A DNA stretch of 64,000 nt from Paracoccaceae bacterium (GCA_002709405.1 PAQV01000039.1:62001-126000); one strand, 5' to 3'; shown: positions 30,511 to 40,149, numbered from the stretch's first letter. A program made the numbers and translations. Notes: a model not told the origin generated them from the letters alone.

Positions 30511-30536
30511 CCGGGAGGTCTCCCCTTTTTTCCCGG
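30511..30536 (+). terminator. Candidate terminator after the small gene
   Basis: CCGGGA (30511-30516) pairs with TCCCGG (30531-30536), with a shorter internal GGGA/TCCC stem followed by CTTTTTT. Weak, but placed 14 bp after the stop. Confidence 0.4.
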
Positions 30537-30573
30537 CCGGGGGTGCGGCGGGCGGTTTAGCCTCCCGGCCCGT

Positions 30574-31317
30574 CTAGCCGCACCACCGTTTTTCTACATG
30601 ACGCGCCAGGGCATCGACGGCCCGGTGCAGGCCGACGGTCATCAGGGCGACAACGATGACGGCGGCGAACATCAGGTCGATCTTGGCCCGGCCGTTGGCC
30701 AGCAACATCAGGTAGCCCAGCCCCCGCGACGCGCCGACCCATTCGCCGATGATCGCCCCGATGGGCGCATAGACGGCGGCCAGGCGCAGGCCCGACAGCA
30801 GGCCCGGCAGGGCGGCGGGCATGCGGATGCACCACAGGATGCGGGCGGGCGAGGCGCCCATCACCCGGGCCTGGTCCAGGTAGGCCCGGGGGGTGTTGGA
30901 CAGGGCGTCGAAAAAGGCCGAGGTCACGGGGAAGTAGATGATCAGCAGGGCCATGGCGATCTTGGAGCCCAGCCCGTAACCGAACCACAGGGTGAAGATC
31001 GGAGCCAGCGCAAAGACCGGAACGGCCTGGCTGAAGACCAAAAACGGGCGCATCACCCGGGCGGCGGCGGGCGACCAGGCAAGGCCGAGGGCCGTCGCCC
31101 AGCCAAGCGCCGCCCCAAGGCCCAGGCCCAGCAGAATTTCGGCCAGCGTGACAAGGGCATGGTCGGCCAGCAGGGCACGGCTGTGCCAGAGCGTTTCGCC
31201 CACGCGCACGGGCCCCGGCAGGATGAACGCGGGCATGTCGAGCCCCGTCACAATTCCCTGCCACAGGGCCAGCCCGGCGATCAGGGGCACCAGCACCGAT
31301 GGGCGGAGCGCGGTCAT
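30574..31317 (-). CDS. thiX: ABC transporter permease for a thiamine precursor (ThiX-like)
   Basis: This 247-residue membrane protein has about six helices and the ABC permease EAA-type loop (DQARVMGASPARILWCIRMP, G in VMGAS). It resembles the SsuC/TauC/ThiX class. The start ATG overlaps the stop of the ATPase gene (ATGA), so it is translationally coupled as the last gene of the thi operon. With ThiY and ThiZ it should import an HMP precursor such as formylaminopyrimidine. The substrate is taken from operon context. Confidence 0.85.
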   Translation of the reverse strand: MTALRPSVLVPLIAGLALWQGIVTGLDMPAFILPGPVRVGETLWHSRALLADHALVTLAEILLGLGLGAALGWATALGLAWSPAAARVMRPFLVFSQAVPVFALAPIFTLWFGYGLGSKIAMALLIIYFPVTSAFFDALSNTPRAYLDQARVMGASPARILWCIRMPAALPGLLSGLRLAAVYAPIGAIIGEWVGASRGLGYLMLLANGRAKIDLMFAAVIVVALMTVGLHRAVDALARHVEKRWCG

Positions 31318-32027
31318 GCGGCCTCCAGCAGGTGGCGGGTCAATTGGCCGGTGATCGCAAGCGTGTCCGGGGCGTCGGGCGCGCGGGGGATCGGGTCACG
31401 CGCGCCAGTGACGGTGTGGATGCCCCGGGCGGTCATGACCAGTATGTGGTCGCCCAGCCGGGCGGCCTCGGCCGGGTCGTGGGTGACGTGCAGGACGGTG
31501 CGGCCGGCCAGTTCGGCGGCGGCCAGGTCCTGCATCTTCGCCCGCGTGGCCACGTCGAGCGCTGAGAAGGGTTCGTCCAGAAGCACCACCGGGCTGTCTT
31601 CGTACAGCGTGCGGGCCAGTGCCGCGCGCTGGCGCTGACCGCCCGACAGGGCGCCCGGCCGGCGCCGCAGAAGATCGCCCAGCCCGACGCGGGCCAGAAG
31701 CGCTTCGGCCCGTTCAGGATCGGGGCGGCGATGGCGCAGGCGGTCGCCCAGGGTGACATTGGCCACGAGGCTCAGCCAGGGCAGCAGCCCGTCGGACTGG
31801 GCCATCAGGGCCACCCGCCCGCCCGGACCCTGCACCTGGCCTTCGATGTCCAGCCCGTCGGTCAGGCCGGCGAAACACTGCAGCAGGGTCGACTTGCCCA
31901 CCCCCGACGGTCCCAGCAGGCAGGTCCAGCGCCCGGCGGGGGCCTCAAGCGTGACGGGACCGGCCAGCACGGCTTGACCCGCGCGCACCCGGCCGTCGAA
32001 CCGCAGGGCCGGAGCGTTTGTGATCAC
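31314..32027 (-). CDS. thiZ: ABC transporter ATPase for a thiamine precursor (ThiZ-like)
   Basis: The best start is GTG at 32027-32025, overlapping the tenA stop (GTGA), giving 237 residues; the longer open frame is the tenA shadow. It has Walker A GPSGVGKSTLL, signature LSGGQRQRAALART, Walker B VVLLDEPF and switch His in HVTHD. It energises the ThiXY importer on the cytoplasmic face. Overlaps on both sides show tight coupling within the thi operon. Confidence 0.88.
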   Translation of the reverse strand: MITNAPALRFDGRVRAGQAVLAGPVTLEAPAGRWTCLLGPSGVGKSTLLQCFAGLTDGLDIEGQVQGPGGRVALMAQSDGLLPWLSLVANVTLGDRLRHRRPDPERAEALLARVGLGDLLRRRPGALSGGQRQRAALARTLYEDSPVVLLDEPFSALDVATRAKMQDLAAAELAGRTVLHVTHDPAEAARLGDHILVMTARGIHTVTGARDPIPRAPDAPDTLAITGQLTRHLLEAA

Positions 32028-32695
32028 GGATCCAGCCCCATGTCCCAGAACCCGACCTCCAGCCGGGTGGCGGTGGTGAAGGTGCGGCACAGGTCCGGCC
32101 AGCGCGGGCTGGACTGGGGATCGGGGCCAAGGCGACGAGCCGCGACGCGGTCGATCAGCGCCCCGATGTCCGCGCATCCAGCCTGGTAATCGGCCCCGGC
32201 ATAGGTGTCGATCCAGCCGGAATAGGGCGTGGCCCCGGCACTTGCCTTCAGCCGGAGGCCGATTTCGCCATAGCCCAACGCGCACGGCGCAAGCGCCGCC
32301 AACAGATCCAGCATGTCCCCGCCCTGCCCCGCATCCAGCACGAAGCGCGTGTAGGCAAGGTTGCCGACACGTTCCTCGGCGGCGAAAAGTGTATTTTCGT
32401 CAATGCCTTCTTCTGCACAGTCCCCGACGTGCAGGCGCATTTCCTCGTCGATCAGGGCGCGGGTTATGGCCGCGCAGATGCGCATGTCCTCGATCGTGTC
32501 GGCCTTGGTCACGGCCAGCGCCCAGGCCCGGGCGAATTGCACCAGGAACAGGTAGTCCTGGACCAGGTAATGCAGGAAGGCCGCGCGGGACAGCGAGCCG
32601 TCGCGCAGGCCCTCGACAAAGGCGTGGCGGGTGTAGGCGGACCAGTGATCGCCCGCCGCCGCCCGCCACAGCGGGAAGGTCCGCCCATAGCTCAC
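32024..32695 (-). CDS. tenA: TenA-family aminopyrimidine aminohydrolase (thiaminase II)
   Basis: This 223-residue all-helical protein is of normal TenA length. The catalytic Cys is in LAPCALGYGEIG (about 135) and a conserved Glu in RLEVGFWDMG near the C-terminus. TenA releases HMP from aminopyrimidines formed by thiamine breakdown. Paired here with ThiXYZ it makes a salvage route feeding ThiD. It overlaps thiY at its start and thiZ at its stop by 4 bases each. Confidence 0.93.
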   Translation of the reverse strand: MSYGRTFPLWRAAAGDHWSAYTRHAFVEGLRDGSLSRAAFLHYLVQDYLFLVQFARAWALAVTKADTIEDMRICAAITRALIDEEMRLHVGDCAEEGIDENTLFAAEERVGNLAYTRFVLDAGQGGDMLDLLAALAPCALGYGEIGLRLKASAGATPYSGWIDTYAGADYQAGCADIGALIDRVAARRLGPDPQSSPRWPDLCRTFTTATRLEVGFWDMGLDP

Positions 32696-33627
32696 CCGTC
32701 GGCTCCGGGCACCAGGGCCAGGTCGGACACCGGGCGGGTCTGGTCGATCAGCCCGGACTCTTTCAGAAAGGTTTCGAACCGGGCGTAGCGGGCAAAGTCC
32801 AGCGCCGCGGGGCGCAGGGCAAAGCGGGGCACGGTATCGGTCCAGGCCCTTGCATTCAGGGCGTCGTCCAGTTCCGCCGAGGTTGACCGGAAGATCTCCC
32901 AGCTGTCTTCGGGATGGTTGACGATGTATTGCACGGCCAGTTCGGTGGCGGTCAGGAAGCGTGTGATCACATCCGTGTCCATGGTGTCGGGATTGGCCAC
33001 GTAGATCAGTTCATCATAGGCCGGAAGGCCGTGTTCCTCGGGGTAGAAGCACCGGCCCGCGACGCCTTCGATGTCCATCTGGTTCAGCTCGAAATTGCGG
33101 AAGGCCCCGATGACCGCGTCAACCTGCCCGGCCATCAGCGCGGGCGACAAAGACCAATTGACGTTGACCAGCTTGATATCGTCCATGCCCAGGCCGGCGG
33201 GGGCGAGCATGGCGCCCAGGATGGCCTCTTCGACGCCGGCGACGGAAAAGCCGATCTTGCGGTCCTTCAGGTCGGCCAGCGTGCCGATGGGGCCGTCGTC
33301 CAGCACCAGCAGGCAATTGAGCGGCGTGGCCACCAGCGTGCCGACCCGGATCAGGGGCAGACCCTCGGCCACCTGCAGGTGCAATTGCGGCTGGTAGGAA
33401 ATCGCCAGGTCGGCCTTGCCCGCGGCGGCCATCTTGGGCGGATCGGCGGGATCGGCGGGGGCGATGATGTCAACCTCCAGGCCCGCATTGGCGAAATAGC
33501 CCAGTTCCTCGGCCAGGATGATCGGCCCGTGATCGGGGTTCACGAACCAATCCAGCATCACCGTCATCCTGTCGGTCGCCAGGGCGGGGCTGGCCAGCAG
33601 GCACAGGGCAAGCGTGAGGTGTTTCAT
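32692..33627 (-). CDS. thiY: Thiamine-precursor-binding periplasmic protein (ThiY, NMT1/THI5-like)
   Basis: The start is ATG at 33627-33625 with GGAGGAGAC-type sequence upstream, giving 311 residues. The signal peptide MKHLTLALCLLASPALA is cleaved near residue 17. The mature part starts with TVMLDWFVNPDHGPI, the pyrimidine-binding hallmark of THI5/ThiY, and continues AEELGYFANAGLEVDI. It binds formylaminopyrimidine or HMP-like compounds for import. It lies 34 bp after thiF and overlaps tenA. Confidence 0.92.
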   Translation of the reverse strand: MKHLTLALCLLASPALATDRMTVMLDWFVNPDHGPIILAEELGYFANAGLEVDIIAPADPADPPKMAAAGKADLAISYQPQLHLQVAEGLPLIRVGTLVATPLNCLLVLDDGPIGTLADLKDRKIGFSVAGVEEAILGAMLAPAGLGMDDIKLVNVNWSLSPALMAGQVDAVIGAFRNFELNQMDIEGVAGRCFYPEEHGLPAYDELIYVANPDTMDTDVITRFLTATELAVQYIVNHPEDSWEIFRSTSAELDDALNARAWTDTVPRFALRPAALDFARYARFETFLKESGLIDQTRPVSDLALVPGADG

Positions 33628-33661
33628 CGGGGTCTCCTCCGGGGTTGGCCGCAAAGGGCGG

Positions 33662-34627
33662 TCAGGATGGGCCGTCGCCAAGCGCGACGAGAGCGATGTC
33701 ACCGTCCCAGACGGCGGCGAGGCCTTCGGCCGCGCGCCAGGCGCGCTGGCCGGATCGACAGCAGAAAACGGCGCGCTGTCCGCTGGCGGGGCGCGGGCCA
33801 TGGGGGCCGAAACGGTCGCAGGACAGGCGGCGGGCACCGGGCACCGGCGGGCCCTCGGAGGCCGCGCGCAGGTCGACCAGGAAATCCCCCGGGGCGATCT
33901 GGCTGGGGGCAATGAAGGCCGGGCGGCGATCCGGTTCCGGCGCGCCGGTAAAGTCGAAGCCGCCGAAGCGCTGGGTCAGCCCGTCGTAACTGGCGATGCG
34001 CCCCAACGGAGAGTGCAGCCCCGCCAGGATCGCCAGGGCCATCTGGGCCTGAAGGCTGCCGATCACGCCGACGACGGGGCCCAGAACCCCGTCTTCGGCG
34101 CAGGATCCCAGGCGGTCTGGCAGGTCGGGAAAGACCGCGCGCAAGGATGGAGCCCCGGCGCAGAACGCGCCCGCATAGCCATCGGTGCCGGTGACCGAGG
34201 CGCTGACAAGGGGCAGGCCCCGGGCCTGGCAAAGATCGGAGAGGATGTAGCTGACGGCGAAACTGTCGGCGCAATCCAGCACCAGGCCGACATCCTTCGC
34301 CAGGTCGTAAGCGTTGGACGGGTCGAGCGCGGCCATGACCGGATCGACCGTGCACTCGTGGTTCAGGGCGTGGACGGCCCGGGCGGCGGCCTGCACCTTC
34401 GGCTGCCCGATGTCGGACATGGCGAAAAGGGTCTGGCGGTGCAGGTTGGACACCTCGACCCGGTCGGGATCGACCAGCCGGATCCGCCCCACCCCGGCCC
34501 CGGCGAGGTATTGCAGCACGGGGCTGGCCAGGCCTCCGGCCCCAACCACCAGCACATGGGCTTCGGACAGCCTGGGTTGGGCGGTCTTCATGCCCGGGAC
34601 GGCGCGCTGGCGGGCATAGCGGGTCAT
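33662..34627 (-). CDS. thiF: ThiF/HesA-type sulfur-carrier adenylyltransferase with C-terminal rhodanese domain
   Basis: The start ATG at 34627 overlaps the thiE stop, giving 321 residues. The E1-like domain has the nucleotide loop [19 protein letters not shown] (about 25-43) and [13 protein letters not shown]. The C-terminal portion (about 235-321) is rhodanese-like with the persulfide Cys in [10 protein letters not shown]. It would adenylate the C-terminal Gly of ThiS and supply sulfur. The usual E1 zinc-cysteine pairs are not evident. The domain pairing resembles MoeZ/ThiF-rhodanese fusions. Confidence 0.9.
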   Translation of the reverse strand: MTRYARQRAVPGMKTAQPRLSEAHVLVVGAGGLASPVLQYLAGAGVGRIRLVDPDRVEVSNLHRQTLFAMSDIGQPKVQAAARAVHALNHECTVDPVMAALDPSNAYDLAKDVGLVLDCADSFAVSYILSDLCQARGLPLVSASVTGTDGYAGAFCAGAPSLRAVFPDLPDRLGSCAEDGVLGPVVGVIGSLQAQMALAILAGLHSPLGRIASYDGLTQRFGGFDFTGAPEPDRRPAFIAPSQIAPGDFLVDLRAASEGPPVPGARRLSCDRFGPHGPRPASGQRAVFCCRSGQRAWRAAEGLAAVWDGDIALVALGDGPS

Positions 34628-35220
34628 CGGGTGGCCTCGATCCATTCGGCGATGCGCGCGTCGGGATCGGCGTTCAGGGTGATGTCGGTGACGACCGAGA
34701 CGATGTCCGCGCCGGCCCCAAGGGCCTGGGCCGCGCGGGGCACCGACAGCCCGCCGATGGCCACCAGGGGCAGATCGCCGATCCGTGTCTTCCAGTCGCG
34801 CACCCGGTCAAGCCCCTGTTCGTGCCATTTCATCTTCTTCAGGATCGTCGGCCAGACCGGCCCCAGGGCCACGTAATCGGGATCGCAGGACAGGGCGCGG
34901 TCCAGCTCGGCCTCGTCATGGGTCGAAATCCCCAGCCGCAGGTCGGCACGTTTGATCGCCCCAAGGTCGGCCTCGTCCAGGTCTTCCTGGCCCAGGTGCA
35001 CCCAGTCGCAGCCCAGCTCGATCGCCAGCCGCCAATGGTCATTGACCACCAGCACGGCCCCGGCGTCGCGGCACAGGTCCCGGCCCCGGGCCAGCAGGGC
35101 GCGCAACTCGGGGTCGGGCCGGTCCTTGATGCGCAGTTGCACCAGTTTCACGCCCAGGGGCAGTGCACGGACCAGCCAGTCGGGGTGGTCGAAGATCGGG
35201 TAAAAACGGTCGAGCGTCAT
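34624..35220 (-). CDS. thiE: Thiamine-phosphate synthase
   Basis: This 198-residue TIM barrel joins HMP-PP and thiazole phosphate. Motifs are [10 protein letters not shown] at the strand-1 phosphate side, [36 protein letters not shown] and [17 protein letters not shown]; the phosphate loop IGGLSVPRA is near the end. The ThiE-type GP-x-x-x-T-x-K-K string is intact. Start and stop overlap thiG and thiF as ATGA, so all are translationally coupled. Confidence 0.92.
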   Translation of the reverse strand: MTLDRFYPIFDHPDWLVRALPLGVKLVQLRIKDRPDPELRALLARGRDLCRDAGAVLVVNDHWRLAIELGCDWVHLGQEDLDEADLGAIKRADLRLGISTHDEAELDRALSCDPDYVALGPVWPTILKKMKWHEQGLDRVRDWKTRIGDLPLVAIGGLSVPRAAQALGAGADIVSVVTDITLNADPDARIAEWIEATR

Positions 35221-35987
35221 TGCAGCACCGCCAGTCCCAGAACCGGGGTCGAGGGCACGGCCATGTCGCGCGGCTCCATCGGGTCGGCGGCCCGGGCCAG
35301 GCGGCCGGCGGTCAGGGCATGGGCAAAGGCCTCGGCCATGGCGGGCGGATCCCCGGCCCGGGCAACGGCGGTGTTCAGCAGCACGGCGTCAAAGCCCATT
35401 TCCATCGCCTGGGAGGCCTGGCTGGGTAGGCCGAGCCCCGCGTCGATGACCATGGGCACATCCGGGAACTGGCCGCGCAGGGTGCGCAGGCCGTAGGGGT
35501 TGTTCAGCCCCAGCCCGGTGCCGATCGGCGCGCCCCAGGGCATCAGCACCTCGCAGCCCGCGTCCAGCAGGCGCCCGGCCAGGATGCCGTCCTCGGTGGT
35601 GTAGGGGAACACCTGGAAGCCGTCGTCCGTCAGGATCCGGGCGGCGTCGACCAGGCCGAAGGGGTCGGGCTGCAGGGTGTCGGGATGGCCGATGACCTCC
35701 AGCTTGATCCAGCGGGTGTCGAACAGGTCGCGGGCCATGTGGGCCGTGGTCACCGCCTCGCGCGCCGAATGGCAGCCGGCGGTATTGGGCAACAGCGGAA
35801 TGTCCAGCCCGCGCACGATGTCCCAGAAGCCGCTGCCGTCGCCGCCTGCCGCCTCGCGCCGCAGGGACACCGTGGCCACGCCCGCGCCCGACCGTTGGAA
35901 CGCGCGCGACAGATCGGCCGGCGAGGGATATTGCGCGGTGCCCAGCATCAGCGGCGAGGCGATTTCGGTGCCATAGAAAACCGGCAT
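35217..35987 (-). CDS. thiG: Thiazole synthase
   Basis: The start is ATG 35987 ([20 protein letters not shown]), 1 bp after the thiS stop, giving 256 residues. The Schiff-base Lys is in [16 protein letters not shown], and the C-terminal barrel signature reads [19 protein letters not shown]. It builds thiazole phosphate from DXP, dehydroglycine (from ThiO) and ThiS thiocarboxylate. The longer frame upstream covers thiS and was rejected. Confidence 0.95.
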   Translation of the reverse strand: MPVFYGTEIASPLMLGTAQYPSPADLSRAFQRSGAGVATVSLRREAAGGDGSGFWDIVRGLDIPLLPNTAGCHSAREAVTTAHMARDLFDTRWIKLEVIGHPDTLQPDPFGLVDAARILTDDGFQVFPYTTEDGILAGRLLDAGCEVLMPWGAPIGTGLGLNNPYGLRTLRGQFPDVPMVIDAGLGLPSQASQAMEMGFDAVLLNTAVARAGDPPAMAEAFAHALTAGRLARAADPMEPRDMAVPSTPVLGLAVLQ

Positions 35988-35988
35988 C

Positions 35989-36186
35989 TCAGCCCCCCTG
36001 TTTCGGTGCGAGCACTTCCAGGCGGTCGCCTTCGGCCAGAGCATGACCGGCCCGGGCAGAGGACGGCACGAAGGCCTCGTTGACGGCCGTGGCGACCCGG
36101 TCGGTGCCATAGCCAAGTTCGTCCAGGGCGGCGGCAAGGGTGGGCGCGGCAATGTCCCTTGGGGTTCCGTTCACGGTGATCTTCAT
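35989..36186 (-). CDS. thiS: ThiS sulfur carrier
   Basis: A 65-residue beta-grasp protein beginning [20 protein letters not shown] and ending KQGG, with the Gly-Gly tail needed for adenylation by ThiF. Its ATG overlaps the thiO stop by one base (TGATG) and thiG starts 1 bp after its stop. Length and tail make the call firm. Confidence 0.95.
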   Translation of the reverse strand: MKITVNGTPRDIAAPTLAAALDELGYGTDRVATAVNEAFVPSSARAGHALAEGDRLEVLAPKQGG

Positions 36187-37148
36187 CAGGCAAGCTCCGG
36201 TAAGGCGCCGGTCGTCAGCAGGTCCGCCGTCATCCGCGCCAGGGCGGGAGCAAGCAGAAAACCGTGGCGAAACAGGCCGTTGACATGGGTGCGCCCGTCG
36301 CGCTCCAGCACGCGGGGCAGGTTGTCGGGAAAGGCGGGGCGGGCGTCTGCCCCGATTTCCAGGACCTCTGCCTCGGCCCAGGCGGGGTGCAGCGCATAGG
36401 CCGCGCCCAGCAGTTCCATGACCGACCGCAGGGTCGCCGGGCCGCGCCCGTCGCTTTCGATCTGGGTCGCGCCCAGCATGTAGACCCCGTCTCCGCGTGG
36501 CACGATATAAAGCGGATGGCGCGGATGCAGCAGGCGCACGGGACGCGACAGGCGAATGCCCGGCGCGCGCAGAATGGCCATTTCGCCGCGTACGCCACGC
36601 AGTTCGGGCAGCCGGTCGCGGGCGGCCAGGCCGCGGCAGTCGATCAGCCGGCCGGTCACCCTGCCCTGCCCGGCGATCCGCACGCCCCGCACGGTCAGCG
36701 ACTGGTGCAGGTGGTCCAGCGCGGCCCGGGGCGCAAGATGCGCTTCGTCCGGGACATAGAGGGCCTGCGAGACGCGATCCGCCAGGTCCGGTTCCAGCGC
36801 GGCCAACGCAGTCGCATCGAGTGTCCGGTGACCATCGGTGCGCCGGGCAAAGCGGGCCAGCTCTGCCCGGTCGCGATCAAGCGCAACAACCAGCGTGCCC
36901 GCCCGGGTCACGCAGGCACCCGCCGCCTGCCACCAATCGGCCGCTCCAAGGCCCAGGCGCGAGACCGGGTCCGGCGCCGTTTCGCCCTCGCAGAAGGGCG
37001 CGAGCATGCCGCCCGCCCACCACGAACAGGCCTTGGGCCCGGGGGGGCCTGCGGGGTCGATGACCTGCACCGACAGCCCCCGGCTGACCAATTCGTGTGC
37101 CACGGTCAGGCCGGCCACTCCGGCGCCAAGGATGGTCGCGTCGGTCAT
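36186..37148 (-). CDS. thiO: Glycine oxidase
   Basis: The start is ATG 37148 ([20 protein letters not shown]), overlapping the thiD stop, giving 320 residues. The N-terminal FAD dinucleotide loop GAGVAGLTVAHELVSRG is at about 8-24, with DAO-family blocks such as CSWWAGGMLAPFCEGE and FRHGFLLAPALARM. It oxidises glycine to iminoacetate for ThiG, so thiazole is made by the aerobic route, without ThiH. Confidence 0.92.
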   Translation of the reverse strand: MTDATILGAGVAGLTVAHELVSRGLSVQVIDPAGPPGPKACSWWAGGMLAPFCEGETAPDPVSRLGLGAADWWQAAGACVTRAGTLVVALDRDRAELARFARRTDGHRTLDATALAALEPDLADRVSQALYVPDEAHLAPRAALDHLHQSLTVRGVRIAGQGRVTGRLIDCRGLAARDRLPELRGVRGEMAILRAPGIRLSRPVRLLHPRHPLYIVPRGDGVYMLGATQIESDGRGPATLRSVMELLGAAYALHPAWAEAEVLEIGADARPAFPDNLPRVLERDGRTHVNGLFRHGFLLAPALARMTADLLTTGALPELA

Positions 37149-37969
37149 GTCCAGATCTCGTGGAAATGGTGCACTGGCCCCTGCCCTGCCCCGACCCCCA
37201 GCGCGTCGGCCCGGGCGATGGCCTTTTGCAACCACAGGTGCGCCCGACCCACAGCCGCGTCCAGGCTGTGCCCCTTGGCCAGTTCCGAGGCGATGGCCGC
37301 CGAATACGAGCATCCGGTGCCATGGGTATTGCGGGTTTCCTGGCGGTTTGCTTCGTAAATCGCAGTTTGTTGAGGTTCGACGAGCAGGTCGCGGCAGAGA
37401 GGTCCCTGCCCATGCCCGCCTTTCAGCAGCACCGCCCTGGCCCCCAGGTCCAGAAGCTGGCGCGCCTGGGTTTGCGCCTGCTCGGACGTCTGGGCGGGGG
37501 AAGTGGCCAACAGGGCTGCCGCCTCGGGCAGGTTCGGGGTCAGCAGGTCGGCCCGGGGCAGCAGGTGGCGGATCAGCGCGGCGATGGCATCGTCGGCCAG
37601 CAGGGTGTCGCCGGACTTGGCCACCATTACCGGGTCGAGCACCACCGGCCCGTCGTAACCGGACAAGGCCTGCGCCACGGCCGTGATGATGGCAGCATTG
37701 CCCAGCATGCCGATCTTGACGGCGTCCACGGGGATGTCCGAGATAACCGACTGAATTTGCTCGTGAACAAGGGGCGGATCCAGCAGCTGGACGGCCTGCA
37801 CCCCAACCGTGTTCTGCGCCGTCACGGCCGTCAGGGCCGTTGCCCCGTAGACCCCGAAAGCCGAGGCGGTCTTGAGGTCAGCCTGGATCCCCGCGCCTCC
37901 GCCGCTGTCGGAACCGGCAATGATCAACAGTTTCGAAACCCTGTCGGAGACGGTGTTCAGCGTGTCCAC
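37145..37969 (-). CDS. thiD: HMP / HMP-phosphate kinase
   Basis: No ATG gives a sensible start; GTG at 37969-37967 has GAGGG about 6 bp upstream and yields 274 residues ([21 protein letters not shown]). Ribokinase-fold motifs are [36 protein letters not shown] and the catalytic [13 protein letters not shown]. First gene of the operon, placed about 70 bp after the TPP aptamer, so translation from the weak GTG start is probably what the riboswitch controls. Confidence 0.93.
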   Translation of the reverse strand: MDTLNTVSDRVSKLLIIAGSDSGGGAGIQADLKTASAFGVYGATALTAVTAQNTVGVQAVQLLDPPLVHEQIQSVISDIPVDAVKIGMLGNAAIITAVAQALSGYDGPVVLDPVMVAKSGDTLLADDAIAALIRHLLPRADLLTPNLPEAAALLATSPAQTSEQAQTQARQLLDLGARAVLLKGGHGQGPLCRDLLVEPQQTAIYEANRQETRNTHGTGCSYSAAIASELAKGHSLDAAVGRAHLWLQKAIARADALGVGAGQGPVHHFHEIWT

Positions 37970-38039
37970 GTTGCCCTCGTTTCTTGCGGACAACACTGGA
38001 CGGGGGACAGGCCTGGACGGACACGGGGCGTCCGTTATC

Positions 38040-38128
38040 AAGGTTCCGTTCCCTACGCCGGTATTGTCCGGATCAGGTTCGATGGGTTAGCGCAAAGCCT
38101 CTCAGCCCCAGGTGGGGCACCCCAACGG
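38040..38128 (-). ncRNA. TPP riboswitch (THI element) controlling the thi operon
   Basis: On the minus strand all conserved THI blocks occur in order: TGGGGTGCC, GGGGCTGAGAGG, CTAACCCATCGAACCTGATC, GGACAATACCGGCGTAGGGAA. The P3 arm is short. The aptamer starts about 4 bp after the predicted transcription start and ends about 70 bp before the thiD GTG. TPP binding should switch the operon off; no strong terminator stem is obvious, so control of translation initiation is more likely. Confidence 0.95.
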
Positions 38129-38138
38129 ATTCGAGTTA

Positions 38139-38167
38139 ACGATAGCCGCAGAATTAACCTGGTGCAA
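38139..38167 (-). promoter_or_regulatory. Predicted promoter of the thi operon
   Basis: On the minus strand a -35 TTGCAC (38167-38162) and -10 TATCGT (38144-38139) are separated by 17 bp. Transcription would begin near 38132, immediately ahead of the TPP aptamer. Confidence 0.65.
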
Positions 38168-38225
38168 CCCTGCCGTGTTCAGGCCTCAAATACGGGGGGA
38201 CTGGCCGCCCTTCGGCTGGTCGCGG

Positions 38226-39113
38226 TCACAGCCCGTACAGGCGAAAACTGGAGCGGCCGGAGAACTCCCGGATCGCATCCAATGACACCAGCCGGTCACA
38301 CAGCCGGCGCGCGGCGCGGTCGCTCATCAAATCGGTCAGCGCGATCGAGGGCGACAGGGCATCGCGGGCCAGGAACCGGTCGACCGCGCGCCCCGCCCCC
38401 CTGGCCCGCAGTTTCGGCGCGACACGGCGCAGGCGGGCGGCTCGGCTGGCCAAATCCGCGGCAAGGCCGGCCGCCTGGATGCTCGCCCCGGTCAGGGCGC
38501 GGTGACAGGCGGCGCTCAGCTCGGGGCCGGTTTGCGAGAGGTCGCTTGGGGTCAGACCGGCGGCCAACAAGGGCACCACGTGGGGCCAACCCAACTGGCG
38601 GGCCAGGGTGGCATCGGCCAGGATCAGGGCGGCGGTTTCTTGGCGGGGAAAGGCGGACAGGGCCGCGTGCAGCACCTGCGTGGCACAGTCGATGGGCGCG
38701 CCCGTGGCCTCGGCCTGCCAGTCAGAGGCGCGGTCGGCCATGTCGGAAGGCAGGCAATCGCTCGGCAGATGGGTCGAAACCGGAGCGTCGATGGCCCGCA
38801 GCCATTGGGTGAACACGATGCCAGCCGGACCAGGGCGGTCTCCGGCGCGCAAGAGGTGTACGGCGTCGCGCAGATCATTCGGCCCATCATGACGCCCGAG
38901 GATCTGCACGCAGGCACAGGCGGCCGACAGGGCCAGCCGCGCACGCAGCAGAGCCGCCGGCACGTCGTCATGGGCCAGGACCTGGTCCAGTACGGCCAAA
39001 GCCGCGCCCGCGCGGAACCTCTCGTCACCTTCGGGCCGGGCCGAGGTGATCCAGTCCGGCATCCGGGGAACGGTATCGACCCAGGGGGCCGGAAGGGAAA
39101 CTCGGCGCGGCAT
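38226..39113 (-). CDS. DUF1403 family protein
   Basis: This 295-residue soluble, alanine-rich helical protein starts MPRRVSLPAPWVDTVPRMPDW. RFRAGAALAVLDQVLA, AALLRARLALSAACAC and DRPGPAGIVFTQW match my memory of DUF1403, a family of unknown function in alphaproteobacteria often found on mobile or accessory DNA. No catalytic motif is visible. It is a single gene between the thi promoter and the dienelactone hydrolase, on the same strand as both. Confidence 0.6.
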   Translation of the reverse strand: MPRRVSLPAPWVDTVPRMPDWITSARPEGDERFRAGAALAVLDQVLAHDDVPAALLRARLALSAACACVQILGRHDGPNDLRDAVHLLRAGDRPGPAGIVFTQWLRAIDAPVSTHLPSDCLPSDMADRASDWQAEATGAPIDCATQVLHAALSAFPRQETAALILADATLARQLGWPHVVPLLAAGLTPSDLSQTGPELSAACHRALTGASIQAAGLAADLASRAARLRRVAPKLRARGAGRAVDRFLARDALSPSIALTDLMSDRAARRLCDRLVSLDAIREFSGRSSFRLYGL

Positions 39114-39206
39114 GGCGCAAAGTTAACCAAAATCGCGGCGCTTGTCGTCTGGTATTTGCACAACAACCGCCGCCGCTGCAGGCTCGGCCCCCCCTGCCCC
39201 ACGGTC

Positions 39207-40109
39207 TTAAAGGTGTGTTTTGAACCAGTCGATGGTGCGCTGCCAGGCAAGTTCGGCCATGGGTTCGTCGTAGCGCGGAGTGGAATCGTTGTGGAAACCG
39301 TGGTTGGCGTTTTCGTAGATATATGCCTCGTAGACCTTGCCGTTGGCGTCCAGCGCCGCCTTGTAATCGGGCCAGCCGGCATTCACCCGTTCGTCCAACG
39401 CGCCATAGTGCAGCAGCAGGGGGGCCTGGATTTTCGGCACGTCCTCGGCGGCGGCCTGGCGGCCGTAGAAGGGCACGGCCGCGCCCAGTTCCGGGTAGGC
39501 CACGGCGGCCGCGTTCGACACGCCGCCGCCATAGCAAAAGCCGGTGATGCCGACCTTGCCCGAGACCGCCTCGTGGGCCATCAGGAATTCGATCGCGGCG
39601 AAGAAATCGTTCATCAGCTTGGTGCCGTCGACCTGGCGCTGCAGCTCGCGGCCCTCTTCATCGTTGCCCGGATAGCCGCCCATGGGCGTCAGCCCGTCGG
39701 GCGCCAGCGCAATGAACCCGGCCTTGGCCACGCGGCGCGCAACGTCCTGGATATAGGGGTTCAGGCCGCGATTTTCGTGCACGACAACAACGCCCGGGGC
39801 CGTTTCAACGCCGGTCGGGCGCACGAGATAGCCGCGCACCTCGCCGTGGCCATTGGGCGAGGGATAGGTGATCCACTCGGCCTTGATGTCGGGGTCGTTG
39901 AAGCTGACCTGCTCGGCCATGGCATAGTTGGGGGACATCATCCCGAGGATGGCCGCGGCGGTCAGGCCCCCGATGGCGAACTTGCCGGCCTTGTCGAGGA
40001 ATTCCCGCTTGGTGATCATGCCATGGGCGTAGAAATCGTAAAGCTCCAGCAGTTCCGGGCTGAAGTCCTGCGCGGTCATGCGGTCCTGGATGGGGGATTG
40101 GTCGGTCAT
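39207..40109 (-). CDS. Dienelactone hydrolase family protein (YghX-like), probably Tat-exported or membrane-anchored
   Basis: This 300-residue protein has GGAGGAC before the ATG. About 30 residues in, [15 protein letters not shown] precedes a hydrophobic stretch ([10 protein letters not shown]), resembling a single-Arg Tat or anchor signal. The alpha/beta-hydrolase body has nucleophile Cys in [13 protein letters not shown], Asp in [11 protein letters not shown] and His in NANHGFHND, the Cys-type dienelactone hydrolase triad. Physiological substrate unknown. It follows the RND pump gene by 40 bp and may share its transcript. Confidence 0.88.
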   Translation of the reverse strand: MTDQSPIQDRMTAQDFSPELLELYDFYAHGMITKREFLDKAGKFAIGGLTAAAILGMMSPNYAMAEQVSFNDPDIKAEWITYPSPNGHGEVRGYLVRPTGVETAPGVVVVHENRGLNPYIQDVARRVAKAGFIALAPDGLTPMGGYPGNDEEGRELQRQVDGTKLMNDFFAAIEFLMAHEAVSGKVGITGFCYGGGVSNAAAVAYPELGAAVPFYGRQAAAEDVPKIQAPLLLHYGALDERVNAGWPDYKAALDANGKVYEAYIYENANHGFHNDSTPRYDEPMAELAWQRTIDWFKTHL

Positions 40110-40149
40110 GTGTCGTCCTCCTGCGAAACGGGTGCCGGGATGCGGGGTG

